Below are positions 1-8,033 of a stretch of 64,000 nt of DNA, one piece after another; position 1 is the first letter of the stretch; each line of letters opens with the position of its first letter. This stretch comes from G963720475 sp963720475 (GTDB lineage Bacteria; Actinomycetota; Thermoleophilia; Solirubrobacterales; Thermoleophilaceae). Location: assembly GCA_963720475.1 (NCBI GenBank), contig OY970394.1, forward strand, positions 1,612,001-1,676,000. Direction: 5' to 3'. The notes beneath the pieces are model-generated. The model was not told the DNA's origin. It made no database searches and saw only the letters and a program-made list of their open reading frames with translations. The translations under genes were made by a program, and so were the position numbers.

Positions 1-114
1 GCCGTGGCACCAAAGGACGGGACTGCCGGCGGGATCGCCGAACTCGGCGAGGCCGAGCGTGAGGCCGTCGGCAAGCGCGATCGTCGTGTCGCTCGGATGG
101 TGGTGGCGCTTCAT
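1..114 (-). CDS. Alpha/beta hydrolase, N-terminal fragment (runs off the window)
   Basis: Only the first 38 codons are inside the window. Read on the minus strand from the ATG at 114, the peptide goes from MKRHHHPSDTTIALADG through AEFGDPAGSPVLWCHG. This is the usual opening of an alpha/beta hydrolase: a first beta strand, a D/P-rich turn, then the HG dipeptide that starts the oxyanion-hole loop. The nucleophile elbow, acid and histidine lie outside, so substrate and subclass cannot be given. A TACTCT box 9 nt upstream suggests a leaderless transcript, divergent from the GST-like gene. Fold assignment is fairly sure; function is unknown. Confidence 0.7.
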   Translation of the reverse strand, partial: MKRHHHPSDTTIALADGLTLGLAEFGDPAGSPVLWCHG

Positions 115-123
115 CGCGATCCG

Positions 124-129
124 AGAGTA
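124..129 (-). promoter_or_regulatory. Predicted -10 box TACTCT
   Basis: A TAnnnT hexamer on the minus strand ends 9 nt before the ATG at 114 of the partial hydrolase. The spacing places the transcription start at or next to the start codon. Confidence 0.5.
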
Positions 130-149
130 GTGCCGTGCCGCCACGGCGA

Positions 150-155
150 TAGGGT
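150..155 (+). promoter_or_regulatory. Predicted -10 box TAGGGT
   Basis: The hexamer ends 9 nt before the GTG at 165 but only 3 nt before the alternative GTG at 159. It therefore favours 165 as the start of the GST-like gene. It is back to back with the minus-strand box at 124-129. Confidence 0.45.
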
Positions 156-164
156 CACGTGTGC

Positions 165-950
165 GTGACGCCGCCGACGCTTTGGCAGATCGAGGTATCG
201 CACTACAACGAGAAGGCTCGCTGGGCGCTCGACTACAAGCAGGTGGCCCATGTGCGCAAGGCGCCGCTGCCGGGGTTGACAGGTCTCTACGCGCTTTGGC
301 TGACGCGCGGCGGCCAGCGCCGTTTCCCGGTCCTGACCCTCGAGGGACGAAACATCGGTGACTCGACTGCGATCATCGCCGCGCTCGAGCAGTACAAGCC
401 TGACCCGCCGCTCTACCCCGACGAGCCCACCGAGCGGGCCCGCGCGCTCGAGCTGGAGGAATTCTTCGACGAGCAGCTGGCGCCGTACATCCGGCGGTTC
501 GTTTTCTTCCACACGCTCGACGACGACGACGCTCTGCGCGACGCGATCGCTCCGCACGCCTCGCCCGCCCGCCAACGCGCGCTCCGCATGGCGGGGCCGG
601 TCGCGCGGCCGATGGTGAGGCGCGACTTCGGGATCAACCCCGACAGCGCGGCGCGAGCGCGCGAGCGCATCGTCGCGGCGATGGATCGGCTCGAGAGCGA
701 GCTGGGGGAGAGCGACTACCTTGTCGGCGACCGTTTCAGCGTCGCCGACCTCACGGGCGCAACCCTGTTCACGCCGGTACTCGCCCCGCCCGAGCGCCAG
801 TACGCGCCGATCAGCGTCACCCCGCCGGTGCAGAAGCTGCGTGACGAGCTGCAAGCGCGGCCCGGCGGGAGGTGGGTCGCCGAGATGTTCGCGCGCCACC
901 GTGGGGTGTCGGCGGAGATCGGCGCCGGCGCGTCAGCCGCGGCGGCATAG
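165..950 (+). CDS. Glutathione S-transferase family protein
   Basis: The 261-residue product has a thioredoxin-like N-terminal half (about residues 1-80, including the stretch SHYNEKARWALDYK typical of GST helix 1) and an all-helical C-terminal half. The latter contains GDRFSVADLTGATLF, the GST N-capping/hydrophobic-staple region. The GTG at 165 is chosen because a TAGGGT box sits 9 nt upstream; GTG 159 would add two residues. GSTs conjugate thiols to electrophiles, but Actinomycetota usually use mycothiol rather than glutathione, so the real thiol is unknown. It lies 7 nt before a crotonase-family gene, probably co-transcribed. Confidence 0.85.
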   Translation: MTPPTLWQIEVSHYNEKARWALDYKQVAHVRKAPLPGLTGLYALWLTRGGQRRFPVLTLEGRNIGDSTAIIAALEQYKPDPPLYPDEPTERARALELEEFFDEQLAPYIRRFVFFHTLDDDDALRDAIAPHASPARQRALRMAGPVARPMVRRDFGINPDSAARARERIVAAMDRLESELGESDYLVGDRFSVADLTGATLFTPVLAPPERQYAPISVTPPVQKLRDELQARPGGRWVAEMFARHRGVSAEIGAGASAAAA

Positions 951-957
951 GCGCGCG

Positions 958-1758
958 ATGAGCGTGTTGACGACCGACGAGCCTGCTCCGCACGTCCGCC
1001 GCGTCGCGCTCGCCCGGCCCGAAAACTTGAACGCGATGACGTCGGAGCTGTGCAAGGCCCTCCACGACGAGCTGGCGGTGATCGCCGAGGACCGCTCGTG
1101 CCGCGCGGTGATCCTGACGGGGGAGGGGAGGGGCTTCTGCGCCGGCCTCGACCTCCAGGGCTACGGGGACGCGCCCGGGAACGACGGCTCCGACCAGGCG
1201 CGCGACCGCCACGCGAACCAGACCCACATGTCGAGCCTGATCCTTGCCGTCCGCGCCTTGCCGCAACCGGTGATCGCGGCTGTGAACGGCCCGGCGGCGG
1301 GCTTCGGGTTCGCGTTGTCGCTGGCGTGCGACATCCGCTATGCCGCCGAGGAGGCCGTGTTCCGCGCCGCCTTCATCAACATCGGCGTGTCGAACTGCGA
1401 CATGGGGACGAGCTGGCTGCTGCCGCGGCTGATCGGCGCGTCGCGGGCGCACGAGCTGATGCTGACCGGCCGGCGGGTGAGTCCTGAGGAGGCGCTCGCG
1501 ATGGGGCTGGTCGCCGATGTGGTTCCGGGCGACGCTTTGGCGGAGCGGGCGGTGGAGGGTGCCGAGCAGATCGCGGCGCTGGCGCCGTGGGCGGTGCGGC
1601 TGACGAAGCAGGGGATGTGGAGCGCGCTCGAGATGCCGTCGGAGCAGGCCGCGGTGGAGTACGAGGACCGCCAGCAGATCATGGCGACGTTCGGAGTCGC
1701 GATGCCGGAGGCGATCGGGGCGTTCCTCGAGAAGCGCCCGGCTGAGTTCGCGGACTAG
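958..1758 (+). CDS. Enoyl-CoA hydratase/isomerase (crotonase) family protein
   Basis: A 266-residue crotonase-fold protein. The first oxyanion-hole segment is GRGFCAGLDL (about residues 58-66) and the second is NGPAAGFGFALSLACD (about 110-125). When aligned by eye to classical enoyl-CoA hydratase, the two catalytic glutamates are replaced by Ala119 and Phe139. An Asp near 148 (SNCDMG) may serve instead, as in other crotonase branches. It is therefore safer to call it a crotonase-family acyl-CoA enzyme than a hydratase. The ATG at 958 follows the GST stop by 7 nt. Confidence 0.85.
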   Translation: MSVLTTDEPAPHVRRVALARPENLNAMTSELCKALHDELAVIAEDRSCRAVILTGEGRGFCAGLDLQGYGDAPGNDGSDQARDRHANQTHMSSLILAVRALPQPVIAAVNGPAAGFGFALSLACDIRYAAEEAVFRAAFINIGVSNCDMGTSWLLPRLIGASRAHELMLTGRRVSPEEALAMGLVADVVPGDALAERAVEGAEQIAALAPWAVRLTKQGMWSALEMPSEQAAVEYEDRQQIMATFGVAMPEAIGAFLEKRPAEFAD

Positions 1759-1768
1759 CTCGCGGAAG

Positions 1769-1842
1769 TGGAGCTGGCCGGAATCGAACCGGCGACCTCT
1801 TGCGTGCCACGCAAGCGCTCTGGCCAACTGAGCTACAGCCCC
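1769..1842 (-). tRNA. tRNA-Ala (anticodon GGC)
   Basis: On the minus strand the 74-nt sequence folds into a full cloverleaf: acceptor GGGGCTG/CAGCTCC, D arm, anticodon stem CTTGC/GCAAG with loop GTGGCAC, and T arm GCCGG-TTCGAAT-CCGGC. The anticodon is GGC, reading GCC. The acceptor stem carries the G3:U70 wobble that is the identity signal for alanyl-tRNA synthetase. The discriminator base is A and the 3' CCA is not encoded (ACT follows). Positions 32 and 38 are G and C and can pair, in keeping with the known 32-38 pairing of tRNA-Ala(GGC). Confidence 0.97.
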
Positions 1843-1852
1843 TAGAACCGCA

Positions 1853-1858
1853 ATTGTA
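1853..1858 (-). promoter_or_regulatory. Predicted -10 box TACAAT for the tRNA gene
   Basis: TACAAT on the minus strand ends 10 nt before the mature 5' end of tRNA-Ala, as expected for a short-leader tRNA transcript. No convincing -35 box is visible. Confidence 0.45.
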
Positions 1859-1903
1859 GTTTCTCCTCGCCCGAAACCGGTCGAGCTTTACCGGCCGTCG
1901 CGT

Positions 1904-1928
1904 CCTATCCATGCCATACATGGATAGG
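1904..1928. repeat. Perfect 10-bp inverted repeat
   Basis: CCTATCCATG at 1904-1913 and its exact complement CATGGATAGG at 1919-1928 flank a 5-nt spacer. It lies between the tRNA promoter and the marR terminator. No T-run follows on either strand, so it is not an intrinsic terminator by itself. It could be an operator or an RNA-level element. Confidence 0.85.
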
Positions 1929-1945
1929 GCGACATTGCCGGCAAG

Positions 1946-1975
1946 AAAAAACCAGGAGCGATGAGTTTTCGCCCC
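1946..1975 (-). terminator. Rho-independent terminator downstream of marR
   Basis: On the minus strand a 7-bp stem (GGGGCGA with TCGCTCC, one G-U pair, loop of 7 nt) is followed after 3 nt by six T residues. It lies about 35 nt past the MarR stop codon. This is the only good stem plus T-run that I found in the window. Confidence 0.6.
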
Positions 1976-2010
1976 GCCCGCCGTCTCAACCACCGAGACG
2001 AATGCCCACC

Positions 2011-2520
2011 TCAACGACTCCGCCCAGCCATCCCCTTCACCCGCTCGAGATGCTCGGCGTGCAGTTCGCGCCCGCGCCGGAGGTAATCCAAAAGCAACTC
2101 GAGCTCCGCCACGCTGTAGCGGCTATGAAGCGCCCGGAACGTCTCGCCCAAGGGGCCCCAGATCTCCCCCGAGCGACGGTTGGCCTTCGCCGTCACGGAG
2201 ACGAACACCCGCCGGCGATCCCCGGCGTCATGCGTGCGCCGGATATAGCCCGCCGCTTCCAGCCGATCGAGAATCGCGGTCACCGCGCCCGTAGTAAGAC
2301 CCGTCGCCTCGGCCAGCGCGCCAGCCGTCATCGGCTCCTCCTCGACGAGCTCGTGCCGCCCCAGCACGTCCAAGCAGCGCAAAGCAGTTCGGTTTACTCC
2401 AAGAAGCTCACACGCGGCGTCGTCGAACTCGTCAACGTCGTTGTGCTCGGCGCGGGTCTCGAGCGCGATCTGAGCGATCAGCTCCGCCTTGCCGAGTCTG
2501 TGACCAGGATCACTCATCAC
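2011..2520 (-). CDS. MarR-family transcriptional regulator
   Basis: A 169-residue winged-helix protein. The helix-turn-helix lies at about residues 60-95 (PMTAGALAEATGLTTGAVTA, then LDRLEAAGYIRR). It is followed by the wing segment DAGDRRRVFVSVT, the MarR signature DxRxxxxxLT in variant form. The two ATG codons at its start are adjacent. It is divergent from the MMPL exporter across 69 bp, the usual arrangement of a repressor that controls an efflux pump and itself. The ligand cannot be deduced. Confidence 0.9.
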   Translation of the reverse strand: MMSDPGHRLGKAELIAQIALETRAEHNDVDEFDDAACELLGVNRTALRCLDVLGRHELVEEEPMTAGALAEATGLTTGAVTAILDRLEAAGYIRRTHDAGDRRRVFVSVTAKANRRSGEIWGPLGETFRALHSRYSVAELELLLDYLRRGRELHAEHLERVKGMAGRSR

Positions 2521-2540
2521 GAAAGATTCTTGTCTGCTAA

Positions 2541-2557
2541 GTTACTCACGCTGTAAG
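2541..2557. promoter_or_regulatory. Candidate MarR operator
   Basis: In the 69-bp divergent spacer, TTAC (2542-2545) and GTAA (2553-2556) form a short inverted repeat with 7 nt between. On the minus strand CTTACAG and CTTAGCAG recur about 17 nt apart. This AT-richer patch is a reasonable MarR site, but the symmetry is weak. Confidence 0.3.
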
Positions 2558-2589
2558 CAAAAAGTGTACCCGATCGCCCAGGAGCCCCG

Positions 2590-4764
2590 ATGAACGCCGC
2601 CCCTCCGTCGCCTAACCAGGAAGCAGGAGGACTCGCACGGCTCGCACGCTTCGTCACCCGCAACCGCGGCAAGACGGTCCTCGCCTGGATCGTCCTGCTC
2701 GTGGCAGTTTTCGCCATCTCCCCGAGCCTGAAGGGCGACTTCGACGCGGACTACAGCACCCCCGACTCGGACTCCAAACGAGCCCAGCAACTGATCCAGG
2801 ACAAGTTCCCCGGCTCGTCGGACGAGACGATCGACATCGTCTGGAAGTCCGACCAGGGGGCGACGTCGCCGGTCGTCAAGCAACGCATCGACAAGCTGAT
2901 CGCTGAGGCGGAGACCAAGACGGGCATCGGTGAGGCGGCCCCGCCACTGCTATCGCCGGACAAGAAGACCGCGATCGTCCGGCTGGATCTCGACCGGGAG
3001 GGGTGGGATGTCCCCAAGTCCACCGGTGAGGAGCTGATCGAGCTTCGCGACAAGGCCGACGGCAACGGCGTGCAGGTCGAGCTCGCTGGGCAGGTGATCC
3101 AGGAGGCGCAGGCTGGGAGCGACCCGGCGGGTGTCGGCTTCCTCGCCGCCGCCATCGTCCTGCTGATCGCGTTCGGCTCGCTTGTCGCGGCCGGCCTACC
3201 GCTCGTCACCGCCGCCTTCGGCGTCGGGATGGGCGGCGCGCTCGTCGGTGTCCTGGCCGCCGTGGTCGACGTCCCCGACTGGACGACCGCGGTGTCCAGC
3301 CTGATCGGAATCGGCGTGGGGATCGACTACTCGCTGCTGATCGTCACGCGCTTCCGCAGCGCGCTCAAAGACGGAAAGGGAGTCCCCGACGCGATCGTCG
3401 AGGCGGTCCGCACCGCGGGCCGCAGCGTCTTGATCGCCGGCGTGATCGTTCTGATCGCGGTCCTCGGCCTGTGCGTGATGGGCGTCTCTTACCTCTACGG
3501 CGTCGCGCTCGCGACGAGCCTCACCGTGCTGCTCGTGATGGCTGCGTCGCTGACGCTCACCCCGGCGCTGCTCGCGTTTGCCGGCCGGCGGATAAACAGG
3601 CTCCGCATCCCCGGCCTCGGCCGCGCACTGCGCGAGGACGCAGAGCCGACCGCGGCGATCCGTTGGAGCAAGATGGTCCAGCGGCGGCCGTGGACGGCCG
3701 CGTTGATCTCGGCAGCCATCCTGATCGCGCTCACCGCTCCGGTGCTGGGCATCAGGCTCGGCTTCCCCGACGCGGGCAACGACCGCGACGCGACGACGAC
3801 CCACGCCGCGTTCCAGCTGACCAAGGACGCGTTCGGATCCGGGGCGAGCGGACCACTCGTGCTGGCAGCGGAGCTCCAGTCGCCGCAGGACGCGGCTGAG
3901 CTCGAGCGCTTCACGACGGCGGTGAAGCGCGATCCTGACGTCGCGTTCGTCGGCCAGCCGCGCCTCAACCAGGCCAAGGACGCCGCGATCGTCGTGGTCG
4001 CCCCGAAGAGCTCACCGCAGGCTCCCGAGACGAGCGACCTCGTCAACCGTGTGCGCGACGACATCGTCCCGACCACACTCGACGCCAGCGGTGTCGAGGT
4101 GTTCGTCGGCGGTCAGACCGCCGCGCTCGAGGACCAGTCCGAGCTGATGGCTGGGCGGCTGCCGCTGTTCATCGTCGGCGTCGTCGGGTTCTCGTTCGTG
4201 CTGCTGTTGTTCGCCTTCCGGGCGCCGCTGATCGCGCTCAAGGCTGCGCTGATGAACCTGCTGTCCATCGGGGCGGCGTACGGCGTCGTCGCGCTGTTCG
4301 CCGAGGGCGGCTTCTTCAGCGAGCTGATCGGGATCGAGGGCGAGGTGCCGATCGCGCCGTTCCTGCCCGTGATGATGTTCGCGATCCTGTTCGGCCTCTC
4401 GATGGACTACGAGGTCTTCCTCCTCTCGCGTATCCGCGAGGAGTACCTCAAGGTCGGCGAGACGCACGAGGCGGTGACGGCGGGCCTGGCGAAGACCGCG
4501 CGCGTCATCACCGCGGCCGCGGCCATCATGGTCGTCGTCTTCCTCGCCTTCATGCTCGGGGACGAGGTCTTCCTCAAGCTGATGGGCCTCGGCATGGCGA
4601 CGGCGATCCTGGTCGATGCCACGATCGTCCGGATGGTGCTCGTGCCGGCCGTGATGCAGATCCTCGGCCGGATGAACTGGTGGCTGCCGAAGTGGCTCGA
4701 CCGCTCGCTGCCGCACTTCGACGTCGAGCGGCCCGCCGCCGCGACAGGCGACGCCGGGCGCTAG
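2590..4764 (+). CDS. MMPL/RND-family transporter
   Basis: A 724-residue membrane protein with the two-repeat RND layout. A TM helix lies at about residues 35-50, followed by a periplasmic domain to about 175, then a block of helices (about 177-330). A second periplasmic domain (about 380-510) and a second helix block complete it. The diagnostic motifs are GIGVGIDYSLLIVTRFR in the first block and GLSMDYEVFLLSRIREE in the second, the G-x-x-x-D-Y elements of proton coupling in MMPL proteins. A GGAG Shine-Dalgarno lies 5 nt before ATG 2590. Divergence from marR points to drug or lipid export; the substrate is unknown. Confidence 0.92.
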   Translation: MNAAPPSPNQEAGGLARLARFVTRNRGKTVLAWIVLLVAVFAISPSLKGDFDADYSTPDSDSKRAQQLIQDKFPGSSDETIDIVWKSDQGATSPVVKQRIDKLIAEAETKTGIGEAAPPLLSPDKKTAIVRLDLDREGWDVPKSTGEELIELRDKADGNGVQVELAGQVIQEAQAGSDPAGVGFLAAAIVLLIAFGSLVAAGLPLVTAAFGVGMGGALVGVLAAVVDVPDWTTAVSSLIGIGVGIDYSLLIVTRFRSALKDGKGVPDAIVEAVRTAGRSVLIAGVIVLIAVLGLCVMGVSYLYGVALATSLTVLLVMAASLTLTPALLAFAGRRINRLRIPGLGRALREDAEPTAAIRWSKMVQRRPWTAALISAAILIALTAPVLGIRLGFPDAGNDRDATTTHAAFQLTKDAFGSGASGPLVLAAELQSPQDAAELERFTTAVKRDPDVAFVGQPRLNQAKDAAIVVVAPKSSPQAPETSDLVNRVRDDIVPTTLDASGVEVFVGGQTAALEDQSELMAGRLPLFIVGVVGFSFVLLLFAFRAPLIALKAALMNLLSIGAAYGVVALFAEGGFFSELIGIEGEVPIAPFLPVMMFAILFGLSMDYEVFLLSRIREEYLKVGETHEAVTAGLAKTARVITAAAAIMVVVFLAFMLGDEVFLKLMGLGMATAILVDATIVRMVLVPAVMQILGRMNWWLPKWLDRSLPHFDVERPAAATGDAGR

Positions 4765-4772
4765 TGGACGGA

Positions 4773-5654
4773 CTAGGCGCCGGCGGCGAGGGCGGCGATC
4801 CGCTCGGCGACCGCCGGCGCCTGATCCTCCTGGAGGAAGTGCTTCGCCGGAAGGGTGTGGATCTTCTCGACGCTAGCGGCGCGGCGCGCCTGCTCGCCCT
4901 CGCGGTCGAGGCGTAACGCGGGGTCGAGCGCCCCCCACACGACCTGGACCGGGTAGGGAGCCTCGTGCAGCGTCCGCAGGTAGAGCTCCTGCTTCGCGGT
5001 GGTCCGCTCGAAGCCGCGCATGATCCGCAGGAAGGCGCGGCCGCCATCGGCGTGCGTTCCGTCTCCGCGCTTGAGCAGTTCGACCCAGGCGTCAAGCTCG
5101 CGCTTGGGGACGGCGTCCATGTCCTGGATTCCTTGCATCCCCATCAGCGTTCGGAATGCCGGCTTGGTAAGCGTCCGCAGGTACAGCTCCCCGATCCCGC
5201 GCCGCGCGAACGGCTCCATCGACCAGGGACGCTTGAAGTCGGCGACCTCGATCAGCGTGTTGAGGATCGTCAGCGAGCGGATGCGCCCGGGCATTGCCGC
5301 GGCGAGTTCGAGGCCGACCGGGCCGCCGATGTCGTGGATCACGAGGTGGAAGCGGTCGAGGTCGAGCGCGTCCACCGCGGCGGCGCAGAAGCGGCCGAGC
5401 CCGGTCCACGTGTAGTCGAACTGACGCGGGCGCTCCGCGAGGCCGACCCCCGGGAAGTCGAACGCGACCCCGCGAAGGCCGCGGCCTTCGAGCTCGGCCA
5501 GGACCTTGCGATAGAGGAAGGCGGTGGAGGGCACGCCGTGCAGGCAGAGCACCGCCGGGCCGCTTCCATGGTCGCGGACGAAGCTCCCGACGCCGCCGGC
5601 CTCGAAGGTCCGACCGGCCGCGCGGTGCCGCTCGACGACGTCGCGGCTCGTCAC
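4773..5654 (-). CDS. Alpha/beta hydrolase, haloalkane dehalogenase/epoxide hydrolase type
   Basis: A 293-residue protein with the HG motif (LCLHGVPSTAFLYRK, about 37-50), nucleophile elbow VIHDIGGPVG with Asp108, acid segment VWGALDPAL and catalytic His in AKHFLQEDQAP. An Asp nucleophile separates this branch (dehalogenases, epoxide hydrolases) from serine esterases. It starts with GTG at 5654, overlapping the upstream stop as GTGA. It is the last gene of the five-gene minus operon. No signal peptide is visible, so it is likely cytosolic. The substrate is unknown. Confidence 0.88.
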   Translation of the reverse strand: MTSRDVVERHRAAGRTFEAGGVGSFVRDHGSGPAVLCLHGVPSTAFLYRKVLAELEGRGLRGVAFDFPGVGLAERPRQFDYTWTGLGRFCAAAVDALDLDRFHLVIHDIGGPVGLELAAAMPGRIRSLTILNTLIEVADFKRPWSMEPFARRGIGELYLRTLTKPAFRTLMGMQGIQDMDAVPKRELDAWVELLKRGDGTHADGGRAFLRIMRGFERTTAKQELYLRTLHEAPYPVQVVWGALDPALRLDREGEQARRAASVEKIHTLPAKHFLQEDQAPAVAERIAALAAGA

Positions 5655-6160
5655 TGCCCGGCCTGCATCCGGAACGTGAACATCCGCTCGGGCTCGATCC
5701 GCGCGTAGGGCGCTCCCTTCGCCCAGCCGTCCCAGGAGTCCTCGCGCGCGCCGTAGACCTCGCGGCAGTAGTCCTTGAACGGATCCTGCTCGGGTGCGGT
5801 CATGTCCACCTCGACAGCGGCGCCGTGGAGCACGACCGCGAACTCCTCGCCGTGGGTGACCGTCGCGCTCACCCGCGACCGGCCCGCGCGGATGTTCCTG
5901 AAGCGGAGCGAGTCGGGCGCCGAGCCGAACCAGAAATGGCCGCGGAAGAAGAGCCCGTCCACCGGCGCGACGCGCGGCTCGCCGGCCGCGGTCACGGTCG
6001 CGAGGTGGAGCACCTGGACCTCGGGGAGCAGTTGCGGCAACTCGGCGGCCGGCACGCGGCGTTCCTCGCTGAAGATCCGCTTCAGATGCTCCCCGGCGCC
6101 CGCGTGGCTGCGGTCGAGGAGATCCTGCAGCTGCTCGAGGTCCGCCTCGGTCTCGTGCAT
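5651..6160 (-). CDS. Pyridoxamine 5'-phosphate oxidase-like flavin/F420 split-barrel protein
   Basis: The 169-residue product has an N-terminal helical stretch and a split-barrel core. The core is recognisable from VLHLATVTAAGEPRVAPVDG, then HFWFGSAPDSLRFRNIRAG, then VSATVTHGEEFAVVLHGAAV. This is the layout of PNPOx-like proteins that bind FMN, F420 or heme-related cofactors. Conserved phosphate-binding Arg/Lys residues are not clear enough to tell which. Its ATG shares one base with the upstream stop (TGATG) and its stop overlaps the next start by 4 nt, so it is translationally coupled on both sides. Confidence 0.8.
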   Translation of the reverse strand: MHETEADLEQLQDLLDRSHAGAGEHLKRIFSEERRVPAAELPQLLPEVQVLHLATVTAAGEPRVAPVDGLFFRGHFWFGSAPDSLRFRNIRAGRSRVSATVTHGEEFAVVLHGAAVEVDMTAPEQDPFKDYCREVYGAREDSWDGWAKGAPYARIEPERMFTFRMQAGQ

Positions 6161-7464
6161 CAGGCGTGTGCCGGCTGGCCCCCGACGGCCGTCAGGCGCC
6201 AGGGCTGCCGGTCATCGTCCGAGAGCGAGAGCGTCCACGACTCGGTCCATTCCGACGACGAGTCGCGACTGCCGGAGACGACCGTCGTCGTGTCGCGGTT
6301 CTCGACGTAACGAGCGCCGCTCAGCGTGGCCGTGACGGACAACGTCGGCGGCCTCGCCTGCGCATCCAGCCCGGTGATCTGGACGATCTTCGGCCGCGGT
6401 CCCCGGACGACGACGCGGTTGGTGTCCTGCGGCCAATCGGGGTAGAGCATCCGGCCCACGACGTCGGCGCTTGCGATCGCCTCGAGCGAATCGTCGCGCC
6501 CGTCCACCGCCTCCGCCCACCCGGCCAGCGCGCGGCGGACCGCGACCTCGATCACATCCGGGCCGAAGCGCGCGTCGGCCAGCGACAGGTCGAGGGCGGC
6601 GGCGCGCGCGTCTGAGTCGAACTCCAGCTCTGCGAGCTCGGCGATCTCGAAGCCTGGCAGCGCCTTGTCGGCGACCGCGCCCTCGACGAGCGCCTCGTCG
6701 CGCACCCGCTCGTCGGCCCAGGGCGAGGCGATGATCGCGGACTCGAGGTGGTGGGTGCCCTCCGCGTCCTGCTCGATCGAGGCGACGATCCAGCGGCCGT
6801 CGCGGCGGGCTAGCGTCCAATACTCGGCGAGCTTCGTCGTCTTGTCGTCCTCGCCCGACTTCTCGATCGTGTTGCCGTTGCGGTCGAGGCAGTAGTCCTC
6901 GAGCTTTGCGGTCAGGCGAACCGTCACGCGGTCCTCGTGGACCTCCTCGCGGTTCACGAGCCCGACGTACTCGACCTTGGGCCCGCTGAGCACCTTCACG
7001 CGGTTGTGCCAGCCCTTGCGGTCGAAGTCGTCGAGCCGGCGCGTCCACTCGACGAACAGCTCGTCACCGATGAGCTGCTTCAGCCGGTCGCGATCACGTG
7101 CGTCCCAGGCGGCCTGGGCAGCGTCGAACAGCTCGTCCGCCGCGGTGCGCACGGCGTCCGCTGCAAAGAGGGGGTCGTCCGTTGCCGCCTCGGCCGACGC
7201 GCGCACGACCTTTGCGACACGCGCCTTTCGCTTGCGCCAGGCGAGGACGGCAACCACCGCCACGAGCAGGGCGACCAGGACGACGCCGCCGATGATCAGG
7301 ATCGTGATGATGAGGTCCACCGTGGCGTTGCCGGTCCCGCCCGAGCCGCCGGACGATCCGCCGCCGCTGAAGCCACCGCCACCTCCGCCCCCGCCTCCTC
7401 CTCCGCCGAAACCGCCGGAGCCGCCGCCCGCGGCGCCGAGGATCAGCGGCCAGACGAGAGCCAC
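6160..7464 (-). CDS. Glycine-rich membrane-anchored Tim44/NTF2-like protein
   Basis: A 434-residue protein starting at GTG 7464. Residues 1-12 are hydrophobic and about 13-45 are nearly all Gly/Ser. A strong TM helix (about 48-75, IITILIIGGVVLVALL) is followed by the basic stretch WRKRKARVAKVVR. Then comes a Tim44-like domain (about 100-235, with AEYWTLARRDGRWIVASIE) and a second related unit near the C-terminus (ESWTLSLSDDDRQPWRLTAVG), suggesting tandem NTF2-fold domains. Gly-rich stretches next to a Tim44-like domain are known in bacterial proteins of unclear function. It overlaps the upstream coiled-coil gene by 22 nt. Confidence 0.82.
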   Translation of the reverse strand: MALVWPLILGAAGGGSGGFGGGGGGGGGGGGFSGGGSSGGSGGTGNATVDLIITILIIGGVVLVALLVAVVAVLAWRKRKARVAKVVRASAEAATDDPLFAADAVRTAADELFDAAQAAWDARDRDRLKQLIGDELFVEWTRRLDDFDRKGWHNRVKVLSGPKVEYVGLVNREEVHEDRVTVRLTAKLEDYCLDRNGNTIEKSGEDDKTTKLAEYWTLARRDGRWIVASIEQDAEGTHHLESAIIASPWADERVRDEALVEGAVADKALPGFEIAELAELEFDSDARAAALDLSLADARFGPDVIEVAVRRALAGWAEAVDGRDDSLEAIASADVVGRMLYPDWPQDTNRVVVRGPRPKIVQITGLDAQARPPTLSVTATLSGARYVENRDTTTVVSGSRDSSSEWTESWTLSLSDDDRQPWRLTAVGGQPAHA

Positions 7465-8033
7465 GTGGGCACTTCCATGTCGGCGAACGGGGAGAGCTCG
7501 CCGCCGCCGGCTGGTCCGCGCTCCTCGGGCCCGCGCCGGCGGGAACCGCGGTCCGCGTCGGCGCCGGTGTCCCGCTCCCGTCCGCCACCCCGCGAAGCGA
7601 CGTGGAGCTCGGCGAGCAGCCGCCGATGGCCGGCCTCGACGTCGCGCAGGATCGTGGCGGCGTGCTCCTCGAGCAGCTTGCCGAGTCGCGTCAGCCCGTA
7701 GCTCAGCGCGCGGGCGTCGGCGAGGGTCTCTTCGCAGGCGGCCGTCGCATCGGCGACGATCTGCTCCGCCTCGCGCCGCGCGTCGCGCTCGATCTGCTCA
7801 GCCCGCCCGTGCGCGTCGGCGAGCTCGTCCTCGCCTCTTACGCGCGCCTGCTCGCCGATCGCCTTCGCGTTCCGCTCCGCCGCATCGCGCGCGCGGTCGA
7901 GCTCGGCGAGCGTCTCCTGCCGCAGCTGCTCGGCGGCCTGCTGGGCGGCGGCGAGGATCGTCTCGACCTCGCTCGCGGCGACGTCTGCGAGCGGCTTCGA
8001 GGGTTCGGGCTGCGGTCCGCTTGGCTCGGCCAT
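7443..8033 (-). CDS. Coiled-coil protein, DivIVA/ATP-synthase-b-like
   Basis: The ATG at 8033 gives 196 residues. About residues 15-150 are a continuous Ala/Glu/Arg heptad-rich helix (for example AAERNAKAIGEQARVRGEDE). A charged, Gly-rich tail ends in EVPTWLSSGR. There is no TM segment or known catalytic motif. It sits between a hydrolase (1-nt TGATG overlap) and the Tim44-like gene (22-nt overlap), so it is probably made in step with the latter and may be its cytosolic partner; that partnership is inference. It may be a scaffold or cell-pole protein. Confidence 0.75.
   Translation of the reverse strand: MAEPSGPQPEPSKPLADVAASEVETILAAAQQAAEQLRQETLAELDRARDAAERNAKAIGEQARVRGEDELADAHGRAEQIERDARREAEQIVADATAACEETLADARALSYGLTRLGKLLEEHAATILRDVEAGHRRLLAELHVASRGGGRERDTGADADRGSRRRGPEERGPAGGGELSPFADMEVPTWLSSGR

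Noticed and set aside
1769..2010. tRNA-Ala as an integration (att) site
   Set aside because: No integrase, no repeated tRNA 3' end and no change in gene style next to it.
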